Shown here: positions 1 through 7,909 of the stretch, one piece after another | Position numbering within the stretch: the first letter of the stretch is position 1 | Layout: the number at the start of each line of letters is the position of its first letter | Origin: Timonella corticicola | Lineage (GTDB): Bacteria; Actinomycetota; Actinomycetes; Actinomycetales; Cellulomonadaceae | Assembly (NCBI RefSeq): GCF_042683685.1 | Contig: NZ_JBHUOP010000001.1 | Location: forward strand, 558,001 to 622,000 | DNA: 64,000 nt | Reading direction: 5' to 3' | Translations under genes and position numbers: made by a program | Notes under the pieces: model-generated | Database searches by the model: none | What the model was told of the DNA's origin: nothing | The model's input: the letters and a program-made list of their open reading frames with translations, nothing else

Positions 1-1
1 G

Positions 2-934
2 ACGGGCTGCGCCCTATCGTCGGCAATCGCGACAAAACTGGCCTTCCAGCCGGCAGGACTCGGTGCAGCCTTCACCGAAGCGCGCGCATGGCTGCAACAC
101 ACAATTGCACAGGCGGATGCCCTTGCCTTTGGCAAGGGCAACGGCCCGATCCACCACACGGCACACATTACCGACGAAGCGGTCACCGCTCCTGCCCGGA
201 TATTGCTGGCAGGGCGCGACCCTCGGCAAACGCTCGCCGGGTGGTGGGAAGCCAGCACTCGTGTGCGCGCTCAAATCGATGAATTGCGTTTCGTGATGGA
301 ACTCGGTACGGGTACGCTCCCAGATGAACGGTTTGCCTACTACCTCCAACAGGACGCACTCTACCTGAGGGAATATTCAAAAGCGCTTGCGTTGGCCGCA
401 GACCTTGCCCCGACACTCACCGAGCAACGATTCTGGATGCAGGGCGCGCATACCTGCCTCATTGCGGAACGACAACTACACGACTCATGGTTAGTGTCCC
501 GTGGAGTTGAGGTGGAAGACATCGAGCCATCCGCGATCACGCGGGCATATACCAGACACTTCCTCAACGCGGGGCGAGCCAGACGATACGAGGAGCTTAT
601 CGCCGCAGTACTGCCGTGCTACTGGGTGTATCAGGACGTGGGAGACCGGCTGAACCGTGAACACAATCGAGTGGATCACCCGTATCGCAACTGGTTGGCC
701 GCATACAGCGACCCGAGATTTGAAACCTCGACCTTGTCTGCCCGCGCGATCGTGGCCCACCATGTTGAACGGGCTGCCATGCGAGGCGACGAAGGGCTGA
801 TCGCACGCATGTACGATGCGTTCCTGGCCTCGTGCGAGTACGAGCGTGATTTCTTCGATCAGGCGTATGCGGCCGACGTTGTGCTGCCTAGCGTTAGCAG
901 GGAAGTGGATGGGCTAGTTGCTGCGAACGCCTGA
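2..934 (+). CDS. ThiD-TenA fusion protein, 5' end outside window
   Basis: Thiamine (vitamin B1) biosynthesis and salvage. The frame is open from the left edge. The first ~65 codons match the C-terminal end of HMP-phosphate kinase ThiD, with the CALSSAIA turn at about 8-31 and the GKGNGPIHH end. A TenA (thiaminase II / aminopyrimidine aminohydrolase) domain follows in the same frame from about 205. The TenA active-site Cys lies in LPCYWVYQ (codon 617-619) and a SCEYERDFF motif sits near the end, matching the catalytic Cys and Glu regions of the family. ThiD-TenA fusions are known in actinobacteria and yeasts. In the fused protein TenA would release hydroxymethylpyrimidine, which ThiD then phosphorylates. 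The length of the missing N-terminus cannot be seen. Confidence 0.88.
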   Translation, partial: TGCALSSAIATKLAFQPAGLGAAFTEARAWLQHTIAQADALAFGKGNGPIHHTAHITDEAVTAPARILLAGRDPRQTLAGWWEASTRVRAQIDELRFVMELGTGTLPDERFAYYLQQDALYLREYSKALALAADLAPTLTEQRFWMQGAHTCLIAERQLHDSWLVSRGVEVEDIEPSAITRAYTRHFLNAGRARRYEELIAAVLPCYWVYQDVGDRLNREHNRVDHPYRNWLAAYSDPRFETSTLSARAIVAHHVERAAMRGDEGLIARMYDAFLASCEYERDFFDQAYAADVVLPSVSREVDGLVAANA

Positions 935-953
935 TAGGGCGTAGTTTTTCTGG

Positions 954-1179
954 CTTGGCGACGAAACCAACACCGCCGGATACAGAGGCGATGTTGCGGC
1001 TGTGTCGGCGGTGTTGCCATAAATAATGGGGACAGTGCCGACAGCACCGAAACATTGGAACCTGATCCGGCCGAGCATACGTGGGTTAGGGGTGGGAAGA
1101 AACAGATCGTCTGTAAACAAAGTGAGCTGGGGGTGAACAAGGCGTGAGGTGGGCTGGGACTGACCGGCTCGTCGGAAAT
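954..1179. repeat. Intergenic inverted repeats with a dispersed repeat unit
   Basis: This gap (935-1205) lies between the ThiD-TenA gene and the SpoU methylase. CAACACCGCC at 968-977 is the exact inverse of 1007-1016. The segment 1003-1023 matches 59644-59664 in 20 of 21 bases. Partial copies of the dispersed TCGTCGGCAAT motif flank the gap in inverted orientation at 954-964 and 1169-1179. No coding sequence or T-tailed terminator is visible. Confidence 0.6.
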
Positions 1180-1205
1180 AGGCACGGGGTTTGAGAGAAT
1201 ATAGC

Positions 1206-2024
1206 GTGCTCATCGAGATAACTGACCTCAGCGACGACCGGCTCACGGACTACACCAACCTCACAGACGTGAAACTGCGGTCCAAAAGCGAACCCGAAAA
1301 AGGGCTGTATATCGCGGAATCCGCGATCGTGCTGCGGCGGGCCATCGCCGCAGGACACACGCCGCGGTCGCTGCTGGTCTCGCACAAATGGGTCGAATCG
1401 CTGAGCGACGTAATCGAGCAGTTCCCTGACGTGCCCGTATTTGCGGGCACTGACGCACTGCTGGAAGAACTCACCGGATTCAACGTGCACCGCGGCTCGT
1501 TGGCCTCGATGCACCGCCCGCCTCTGCCCGATGCGCGTGAACTGCTCGCCTCGCTGCGAGACGGCCAAGGCGCCCGACGTGTTGCAATCTTCGATGGTGT
1601 GGTTGACCACACGAACATCGGAGCGGCCTTCCGTGGCGCTGCGGGACTCGGCGTTGACGCGGTGCTGATCACGCCGACATCAGCGGACCCGCTATACCGG
1701 CGCGCGGTGCGCGTGTCGATGGGGACGGTGTTCCAGGTTCCGTGGACGCGGATCGGTAATCTGCCAGAAGCCCTCGGGCCGCTGCACGATGCAGGGTATG
1801 TGTCGGGTGCTCTTGCGCTGTCTGACAATGCGATCACACTCGATGATTTTGTGGCTGAGGAGCACGAGAAAATGGCTGTGATCTTCGGAAATGAGGGGCA
1901 CGGCCTCTCCGAGCGAGCGATCAAGGCCGCTCAGCGAGTCGTGAAGATTCCGATGGCCGGGGGAGTCGACTCTCTGAACGTGGCCGCAGCGAGTGCCGTG
2001 GTTTTCTACGCAACTCGCATGTGA
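1206..2024 (+). CDS. TrmH/SpoU-family RNA 2'-O-methyltransferase
   Basis: SAM-dependent 2'-O-ribose methylation of tRNA or rRNA by a SPOUT-fold enzyme. The conserved SpoU motifs are visible: the NIGAAFRGAAGLGVDAV substrate region in the middle, then NEGHGLS followed by IPMAGGVDSLNVAAASAV near the C-terminus, which together form the trefoil-knot SAM site. A short N-terminal substrate-binding domain precedes them. The length, about 272 aa, is normal. GTG at 1206 is preferred because a GAGAG stretch lies 8 nt upstream. An in-frame TTG at 1191 would add five residues. Which RNA nucleotide is the target cannot be told from the sequence. Confidence 0.85.
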   Translation: MLIEITDLSDDRLTDYTNLTDVKLRSKSEPEKGLYIAESAIVLRRAIAAGHTPRSLLVSHKWVESLSDVIEQFPDVPVFAGTDALLEELTGFNVHRGSLASMHRPPLPDARELLASLRDGQGARRVAIFDGVVDHTNIGAAFRGAAGLGVDAVLITPTSADPLYRRAVRVSMGTVFQVPWTRIGNLPEALGPLHDAGYVSGALALSDNAITLDDFVAEEHEKMAVIFGNEGHGLSERAIKAAQRVVKIPMAGGVDSLNVAAASAVVFYATRM

Positions 2025-2037
2025 CGCGCGTGTGCCT

Positions 2038-2676
2038 CTACTTGCGCAGCCTCGCACCCAGCTCACTGAGTCCGTCTCCTGTTAAGTGATCTAGGTACCG
2101 TTCGCGTCCAGCCATGACCATGACAAGCGCTAGTAGCGGTCCTTCGACTAAGGGTCCGGTGCCGGTCATAAAATCTGCATCCGTCGCGTGAAGGCGCAAT
2201 CCTGAGACGAGGGTTTTACTGTTCACTGCAAAGTCTTTAGCGGCGAAGAACTGTGCGACCTCAAGTAGAGCTGTTGGATCAGGAGTTAGATTGAGCCCTA
2301 AGGGTTGTGCGATGTCTTGGCCGTGCACGATGGTTTCGCCAAGGAACGCCGCATAATCCTTGGTAGGGGACACGGTGAGTTCAACGCTTGCGCGGTATTC
2401 GTTCAGGGTGTGATCCGGTGTCTCCCCGAGGTAGCGAGAGAGTAAACGATCATTGTGTTTCGCCGGGTTGAACCCTGCTCGAACGATGCTGAAAATCCAC
2501 GCAAGTGTCCCTGTGTGGGCTGCTGCGGTCAGGTGTGCGGTGACCTGCTCAACGGTCCAGCGGCCACAGAGTGAGGGATATGCCCACTGATCATCGGTGA
2601 GGGTTTCGAGTAGTGCGAGCAGTCTCCGTCGTTCGGCATGGATCAGATTCCAAAAGTTTGCTTCATCGCGGGACAT
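2038..2676 (-). CDS. Maleylpyruvate isomerase / DinB-like family protein
   Basis: Small four-helix DinB-fold protein (212 aa) of the actinobacterial family that includes mycothiol-dependent maleylpyruvate isomerase. Visible features are the GRWTVEQVTAHLTAAAH segment, in which the helix-2 His is a usual metal ligand, and HGQDIAQPLG in the middle, which carries the second His pair. The family role is metal- and often mycothiol-dependent chemistry. The true substrate is unknown here, but the same window encodes MshC, so mycothiol is made. ATG at 2676 is chosen because GGAAGG lies 5 nt upstream; an extended frame to 2811 lacks family homology and overlaps the SecA2 promoter region. Confidence 0.75.
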   Translation of the reverse strand: MSRDEANFWNLIHAERRRLLALLETLTDDQWAYPSLCGRWTVEQVTAHLTAAAHTGTLAWIFSIVRAGFNPAKHNDRLLSRYLGETPDHTLNEYRASVELTVSPTKDYAAFLGETIVHGQDIAQPLGLNLTPDPTALLEVAQFFAAKDFAVNSKTLVSGLRLHATDADFMTGTGPLVEGPLLALVMVMAGRERYLDHLTGDGLSELGARLRK

Positions 2677-2881
2677 GGGGACCTTCCGTTGTGATCGACC
2701 AGCACGGGCGAGTAGCGCGGCAAGAGAACCGGACATCAGTGTATTCAAGCGTACCGGTTCAGCCCGCGCGTGAGACTTGAGCCGCCACACCACCTTGGAT
2801 ATGTGTAACAACGCGGATACCCTCCCATTTCGTCATAGGCTGGAGCCAAGGTGCCGATCATCCTGGTCAGGAGTTTTGAAG

Positions 2882-5203
2882 ATGAAATCCGTGTCGTGGT
2901 GGGAACGTCCAGTGTTGTGGGCTCAGCAGATACGGCAGGAACCAGGCGCGGAGAACTTACGGCGTTTTGTTCCATTAGTTCACGAAGCAATGAAGACTCG
3001 TGAGCAGTTCCGTGCACTGAGCGACAGGAAACTTCAGCAAGCCGCAACCAGTCTCACCTCAACGAGCCTGGAAAAAGACAGGGATCTGGTGAGGTATCTC
3101 GCGCTTGCTAGCGAGGCAGCATATCGAACTCTTGGTCTTGACCCCTTCGAGGAGCAACTACTTGCAGCGGCGAGCATGCTACGTGGCAGGGTTGTGGATA
3201 TGGCGACCGGTGAGGGGAAAACCCTTGTCGGGTTCATCGTTGCTGCGGGTCTCGGCGTAATGGGACGCCAGGTCCACGTGTTGTCTGCGAACGAATATCT
3301 CGCAGCGAGGGATGCGGCCCATGGGTCGGTTTTCTTCGAGGTGTTCGATATGCAGTCGGGCGCGGTTGCTGAGTCTATGTCGCGGAGTGAGCGGACCCAG
3401 GTGTATGGCTGTGACGTTGTGTATGCAACGGTCCATCAGGTGGGGTTCGACATGTTGCGGGATCGTCAGCGCACACCGGGCACTTCGCGGATGCTCCCTC
3501 AATTGGACGCGGCAGTGTTTGATGAGATCGACGCGGTGCTTCTAGACGATGCGATGGTGCCTCTGGTCCTGGCTGGTGAGGCCGATCCTGCTCCAGAAGA
3601 GGCAGCACTGACCGCCGTGGTTGGTGAACTCGTTGAGGGCGCTGACTTTGAGGTGGACGGTGAACGTCGTGGCGTTTCGTTCACGGACGGAGGGCTCGCC
3701 AAGGTTGAGCAGACGTTGGGTGTGTCTGACCTGTATGCGCCGGAGCGGTTTGAGTTGTTGACCGCAGCGAATGTTGCCCTGCATGCTCGAGCCTTGGTTG
3801 AACGGGACGTGCACTACATCATTGTGGATGGCCAGATTCAACTGATTAACGACGCTCGTGGCCGGGTCTCCGACCGGCAGCGTTGGCCCGACGGCTTGCA
3901 CGCGGCCGTTGAGCGCAAAGAAGGTTTGGTGGTCACACGACAGTCTGAGGTGTTGGATCAGATCTTGGTGGAGAGCGTCGCTCGCAGTTATCTGTCACTC
4001 ACGGGTATGAGTGGTACCGCCCGCGAGGCGGCGGAGCGCCTCCATGATGACCTGCAGTTGCGTACCGGGATGGTTCCCACGCATCGCCGGTGTGTTCGTG
4101 TTGATGAGCCGGACCGATTATTCTCAACGGTTGTGCTTCGCGACGAGTCGGCAGCCGAGTTTGTTTGTGCGGCTCATCAGGTGGGTCGTCCCGTGCTGGT
4201 TGGCACTGCGAACGTGGGGGAGTCGGAACGTTTCGCCCAATTGCTTGCTGAGCGGGGCGTGACTGCTTCGGTGTTGAATGCTAGGAATGATGCGCAGGAA
4301 GCTGAGGTCATTGCGCGTGCTGGTCGTTTTGGTGCGGTGACTGTGTCGACGCAGATGGCTGGCCGTGGCGTGGACATTCAACTCGATCAGCAGGCCCGTG
4401 ACGCGGGTGGTCTGCTGGTTGTGGGGTTGAGTAGGTACGAATCGACTCGGTTGGATCGGCAATTGCGTGGTCGTTCTGGGCGTCAGGGTGATCCTGGTAC
4501 TTCTGTGTTTTTCACGAGTCTTGAGGATGCGGTTGTTTCTCGGCACATCGAGATCAATGAGCCGCCGATCAGTGTTGCAGACGATGGGCGGATAACTGAC
4601 CCGAGGTTCCTGCATCTGTACGGGCATGCGCAGCGTGTCGCCGAGGGTAAGTTATCGCAGTTGCATCGCACGACTCGTAAATACAACAAGATTGTTGATG
4701 CGCACAGTGAGATTTTCTTGAAGACCCGCGAACGCATCTTGGTTGAGGAAGAGGCGTTTGACGAGTATTTGGATCAGGTGTGGCTGAACGGTCCTGAACA
4801 GGGTGCTCGTTGGCGCGATGAGCCGGACCGGACACTTGCTGTCGAGGTTGTACTGCACCAGTTAGACCGAGCATGGTCGGGGCACGTGAATCTGTTGACT
4901 GCGACGCTTGAGGGCATCCATTTGCGCGTGCTGGGCCGACTGAATCCGTTGGACGAGTTCAACCGTGTGGCAATCCAGGATTTTTTGACGCTTGGGGCGC
5001 GTGCACGCGATGCTGTTCGGGAGGTATTGGACGCTGCGCCAGCAAACGCAGATTCGCTTGCTGACCTTGGGCTGCGTAGGCCATCATCCACCTGGACGTA
5101 CATGGTCACAGATAACCCGTTCATGTCACAGGCAGACCACATCCTCGCCTTCATCGCCAAGAAAACGAGGGGCGAGAAACTTCCACCCCTCACCTACAAA
5201 TGA
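2882..5203 (+). CDS. secA2: Accessory Sec translocase ATPase SecA2
   Basis: ATP-driven motor that exports a subset of proteins through SecYEG in actinobacteria. At 773 aa it is shorter than housekeeping SecA. Walker A ATGEGKT is at about residues 108-114, the DEID Walker B at about 214, and the helicase motif AGRGVDIQL near residue 493, followed by LRGRSGRQGDPG. The C-terminal zinc-binding linker typical of SecA1 is absent: the protein ends soon after the helical scaffold domain. This matches the actinobacterial SecA2 family. ATG 2882 has AGGAG upstream, and upstream in-frame ATGs give a non-conserved extension. No SecY2 or accessory Sec genes adjoin it, so it probably uses the canonical channel. 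Clients are not evident from the neighbours. Confidence 0.88.
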   Translation: MKSVSWWERPVLWAQQIRQEPGAENLRRFVPLVHEAMKTREQFRALSDRKLQQAATSLTSTSLEKDRDLVRYLALASEAAYRTLGLDPFEEQLLAAASMLRGRVVDMATGEGKTLVGFIVAAGLGVMGRQVHVLSANEYLAARDAAHGSVFFEVFDMQSGAVAESMSRSERTQVYGCDVVYATVHQVGFDMLRDRQRTPGTSRMLPQLDAAVFDEIDAVLLDDAMVPLVLAGEADPAPEEAALTAVVGELVEGADFEVDGERRGVSFTDGGLAKVEQTLGVSDLYAPERFELLTAANVALHARALVERDVHYIIVDGQIQLINDARGRVSDRQRWPDGLHAAVERKEGLVVTRQSEVLDQILVESVARSYLSLTGMSGTAREAAERLHDDLQLRTGMVPTHRRCVRVDEPDRLFSTVVLRDESAAEFVCAAHQVGRPVLVGTANVGESERFAQLLAERGVTASVLNARNDAQEAEVIARAGRFGAVTVSTQMAGRGVDIQLDQQARDAGGLLVVGLSRYESTRLDRQLRGRSGRQGDPGTSVFFTSLEDAVVSRHIEINEPPISVADDGRITDPRFLHLYGHAQRVAEGKLSQLHRTTRKYNKIVDAHSEIFLKTRERILVEEEAFDEYLDQVWLNGPEQGARWRDEPDRTLAVEVVLHQLDRAWSGHVNLLTATLEGIHLRVLGRLNPLDEFNRVAIQDFLTLGARARDAVREVLDAAPANADSLADLGLRRPSSTWTYMVTDNPFMSQADHILAFIAKKTRGEKLPPLTYK

Positions 5204-5229
5204 TCAGGTGATACCTGTGGATCCAAGTT

Positions 5230-5472
5230 TTATTCACTGTTGTGTGGCTTGCGTAGGGCAATGATTGCAGCGGCGAAGAAACTGGGTGCTGCAATGAGAA
5301 AGCCAACGATCATGAGAACTGCTGATTCGGTGGGTGCTGGGCATCCCACAGGCAGAGGCTCGTCGGGGCAGGTCACCCATGGCTGGAATACGCCGAGTAA
5401 GAACATCGCGAGTCCAACGATAATGCCTGCGATACCGAAGCGGAGCATGCGTTTGGGGGACCAGTTCTTCAT
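5230..5472 (-). CDS. Small two-TM membrane protein, unknown function
   Basis: 80-aa protein with two hydrophobic segments (about residues 11-30 and 50-72) separated by a loop containing two Cys (TCPDEP and VGCPAP), which could be disulfide-linked if the loop is extracytoplasmic. It starts MKNWSPKRMLR, a positive N-terminus consistent with N-in topology. GAGAGGTCT lies just upstream of the ATG. It converges with secA2, with 26 bp between the stop codons. The function is not recognised. Confidence 0.6.
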   Translation of the reverse strand: MKNWSPKRMLRFGIAGIIVGLAMFLLGVFQPWVTCPDEPLPVGCPAPTESAVLMIVGFLIAAPSFFAAAIIALRKPHNSE

Positions 5473-5519
5473 GGTAGACCTCTCTGATTTCCAGCAGTGT
5501 ATACCCTTGCGAACGGCAA

Positions 5520-6149
5520 CTACAGGGTTAGTTCATAGACATAGTCAGCGAACAGGCGTGAACCAACCTGCATGGTTTTGGTGCCAACCCTCTGGAATCC
5601 AGACTTCTCGTAGAACTTGGCGGCGCGAACATTGAGTTGGTTCACCGCAAGCCACACGCTTGAGGCTGAGAACTCCTGCTGCACGGCAGCGCGCACGGCC
5701 TCCATGAGCGGCGCAGAGACACTCCCGCCGTGCATCTGAGCATCCACATAAAACTTGGACAGATAAATACTCGGCGAACCCTGAACCCCAAACGACTCGT
5801 CCGGCACACCGTGATCGCCGCCCGCAAGCAGCCCGTACCCCACAACTTCCTCCAACCTGCCATCGCGTTCAACAACAGCAAGGTCAGGGCTCAACCCGGC
5901 CACCGCTGTGGGCGATACGGGGCTGGAAGCTGGGGAATCGTCGGCAATCAGCTCACGTACCGCCACAATAACGTGCGTGGCTGGCGCGGCTATATGCGCC
6001 GCGAAATGCGCGGCGCTCAGATTACCGACGATAAACGCATCAATGTCCTCCTGGCTCGTGCCAGCGGGGCTTGCGAGCGGGAATGTGCGGGCGGCGAGAT
6101 AGGCGATTGCCGACTCGTCGCCAGGCAGTGCAGGACGTACGGTAATCAT
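5520..6149 (-). CDS. GNAT family N-acetyltransferase
   Basis: Acetyl-CoA-dependent acetyltransferase of unknown substrate (209 aa). The N-terminus has the GNAT opening VRPALPGDESAIAYLAART. The C-terminal half has IYLSKFYV (beta 4), a degenerate acetyl-CoA loop at HGGSVSAPLMEAV, and VNQLNVRAAKFYEKSGF, which is characteristic of the fold. A Ser/Pro/Ala-rich linker at residues 66-85 looks inserted, and its first codons are formed by the reverse complement of the dispersed motif TCGTCGGCAAT (5938-5948). ATGA overlap with the upstream YbaK gene indicates translational coupling. Confidence 0.82.
   Translation of the reverse strand: MITVRPALPGDESAIAYLAARTFPLASPAGTSQEDIDAFIVGNLSAAHFAAHIAAPATHVIVAVRELIADDSPASSPVSPTAVAGLSPDLAVVERDGRLEEVVGYGLLAGGDHGVPDESFGVQGSPSIYLSKFYVDAQMHGGSVSAPLMEAVRAAVQQEFSASSVWLAVNQLNVRAAKFYEKSGFQRVGTKTMQVGSRLFADYVYELTL
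5938..5948 (+). repeat. Dispersed motif copy TCGTCGGCAAT
   Basis: Exact copy in a variable linker of the GNAT gene. The longer context GAATCGTCGGCAATCAG is shared with other copies. Confidence 0.6.
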
Positions 6150-6715
6150 CGGCCAAGCCCTTCAATGACCTCAGCGCCAGTCAGTGCCACCAAAACGGAT
6201 CCCGGAACCGCGATCTTTGAGGCGCGGATACCCGAACCGATCACGATCCACGCATCGGAATCAATCGAACCATCCACCACAAAACGCCAGTTCTCGGGCA
6301 AGCCGATGGGGGTGATGCCACCATATTCCATCGATGATTCCTCAACCGCGCGATCCATCGGGACGAACGAGGCCTTCCGCACATCCAACATGCGTTTGAT
6401 CGTGCCGTTGATGTCCGCACGGGTGCTTGCCCGAACCGCAACGGCTGCGGTGCGCTCCACACCCTCGCGTTTACCCGCAACGAGTACACAGTTCACCGAG
6501 GTGTCCATGGGAATGTCGTAATGCTCCGACATGACGGCGGTATCCGAAAGCTCAGGATCAATCTCGCAGGCCATGACCTGTTGGACCAGTTTCGGGTGCT
6601 CCGTCTGCCACGCGCGTAATTGCTCATGCACAACCGGGCCGAGCAACTCAGGATGCTCAAGCGCACCCACCCAACGAACCTGACCAAGCGACAAAGAAGG
6701 TGTTGCGAAAGACAT
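6146..6715 (-). CDS. YbaK/EbsC-family aminoacyl-tRNA deacylase
   Basis: Trans-editing enzyme that hydrolyses mischarged tRNA (Cys-tRNAPro or Ala-tRNAPro in the family). The 189-aa chain shows the fold's hallmarks: NCVLVAGKREG around the first third, a DVRKASFVPMDRAVEESSMEYGGI region with the conserved glycine-rich turn, and a C-terminal GSGIRASKIAVPGSVLVAL strand pair. The promoter supports a leaderless mRNA: on the minus strand TAGGGT (6722-6727) is followed by 6 nt and the ATG. It heads a two-gene operon with the GNAT gene. The precise tRNA specificity is not predictable. Confidence 0.82.
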   Translation of the reverse strand: MSFATPSLSLGQVRWVGALEHPELLGPVVHEQLRAWQTEHPKLVQQVMACEIDPELSDTAVMSEHYDIPMDTSVNCVLVAGKREGVERTAAVAVRASTRADINGTIKRMLDVRKASFVPMDRAVEESSMEYGGITPIGLPENWRFVVDGSIDSDAWIVIGSGIRASKIAVPGSVLVALTGAEVIEGLGR

Positions 6716-6881
6716 AAAACCACCCTAGTGCCGGTTGTCCAGGAGCGACGAACCTATTCACATCGTGACCCGGTGGATTAGGGGAAGCGCTGGTTACCGC
6801 GGGTGGAGGCTCCTGGTCTGCAGTGGTGTCGAGAAGCGTGCGGCCCGATTTCGTGCTGACCTGGCACCGTTATCCCTAGGT

Positions 6882-6925
6882 TTGTCAGACACCCCACGCA
6901 TCATTAGAATCGAACACATGTTCGA
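6882..6925 (+). promoter_or_regulatory. SOS promoter with LexA box for imuA'-imuB-dnaE2
   Basis: TTGTCA (6882-6887) and TAGAAT (6905-6910) are separated by 17 bp. A perfect palindromic actinobacterial SOS box, TCGAACACATGTTCGA, covers 6910-6925. It overlaps the end of the -10 and the expected transcription start, so bound LexA would block RNA polymerase. The gene starts at 6932. Confidence 0.92.
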
Positions 6926-6931
6926 AAAGCG

Positions 6932-7909
6932 GTGTCTGAAATGAGTCTCCCAATATCGGTGGAAATAGACGCCTCGCGCACTGAAGAAAACCTTGCTGAT
7001 TCGCGACGATCAGGCACGTCCCAGAAGAATCACCCCCTAGGGCCAGGGGCACATGGAGATCGGCTGCGCGCCGCCAAAGCGGCGCTCGCAGCAGCTGAAA
7101 CCAAACAGGGACTGCGTGCCGTCACTCGCGCGCAGGACCGTGAGTTCCTGGCCCCGGGGAACAGCCAGCATGCACTGAATCAGTCGAACTCCGTGGACGT
7201 TAGTGAAGAGTATCCAAGCGCAGGTCGGGTCATGACCCGTGAAGACCGCATACCCATTCCTGTGCACCCAACACTCACAGCGCTCTTCCCGAACGGCCTA
7301 CACCGAGGTGCGATCACCGTAGCTCATGGCTCAACCCACACGGCACTAGCCCTACTCGTGCAACACACTCAAGCAGGAGGCTGGGCTGGAATCGTCGGTG
7401 CACCAGAGCTCAACTACAGTGCAGCACACGACCTTGGCGTAGACCTCAGCAAACTACTCGTCGTGCCACACCCCGCGGACCACACCCCACAGATCATCGC
7501 CACGCTCATCGACGGAACCGACCTCATCCTGCTCGGGCCGCACACAATCCTCACCCCGGCAGAACAACGCACGCTTGCTGCCCGAGCCAAAGAACGTGGA
7601 ACCCACATCATCACGGGGCGTCCTTGGCCCGGCGCACGCACCTACGTCGACACCACACGCGAGCAATGGGCCGGAACCAAAAATGGGTTAGGCCGACTCA
7701 CCTCCTGCACCTACAACGTGGACGCCGCCAACAAGTATGGCAACACCACTGCAACGCTCACCACCCATAACGGCAGGTTCGTCGGCGCCAACGCCAACGC
7801 CTCTGGCAGCAGCACCTCCATTGGCAGTGCTGCAACAGACCCAACGCCAGGCATCAGTCACGCACCGAAACTCACCCTCCACACCACACCCCTGGAACAC
7901 GTAATATGA
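6932..7909 (+). CDS. imuA': ImuA'-type RecA-like mutasome protein
   Basis: First gene of the damage-inducible mutagenesis cassette. In mycobacteria ImuA' supports DnaE2-dependent translesion synthesis together with ImuB. A RecA-like core spans about residues 105-250, with PTLTALFPNGLHRGAI and TVAHGSTHTAL at the usual P-loop site. The loop lacks the Walker Lys, so ATP hydrolysis is doubtful. Both ends are low-complexity: a polar N-terminus of ~100 residues and a Thr/Asn/Gly-rich C-terminus. A start at ATG 6941 is also possible. The ATGA overlap with imuB and the LexA box upstream leave the cassette identity clear even though sequence conservation in this family is weak. Confidence 0.82.
   Translation: MSEMSLPISVEIDASRTEENLADSRRSGTSQKNHPLGPGAHGDRLRAAKAALAAAETKQGLRAVTRAQDREFLAPGNSQHALNQSNSVDVSEEYPSAGRVMTREDRIPIPVHPTLTALFPNGLHRGAITVAHGSTHTALALLVQHTQAGGWAGIVGAPELNYSAAHDLGVDLSKLLVVPHPADHTPQIIATLIDGTDLILLGPHTILTPAEQRTLAARAKERGTHIITGRPWPGARTYVDTTREQWAGTKNGLGRLTSCTYNVDAANKYGNTTATLTTHNGRFVGANANASGSSTSIGSAATDPTPGISHAPKLTLHTTPLEHVI

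Noticed and set aside
17..27. Exact TCGTCGGCAAT near the left edge as a dispersed-repeat copy
   Set aside because: It encodes the conserved ThiD residues SSAIA in frame, so coding constraint explains it; I do not count it as evidence for the repeat.
2777..2881. N-terminal extension of SecA2
   Set aside because: Homology and a good SD place the start at 2882; the extension overlaps upstream control sequence.
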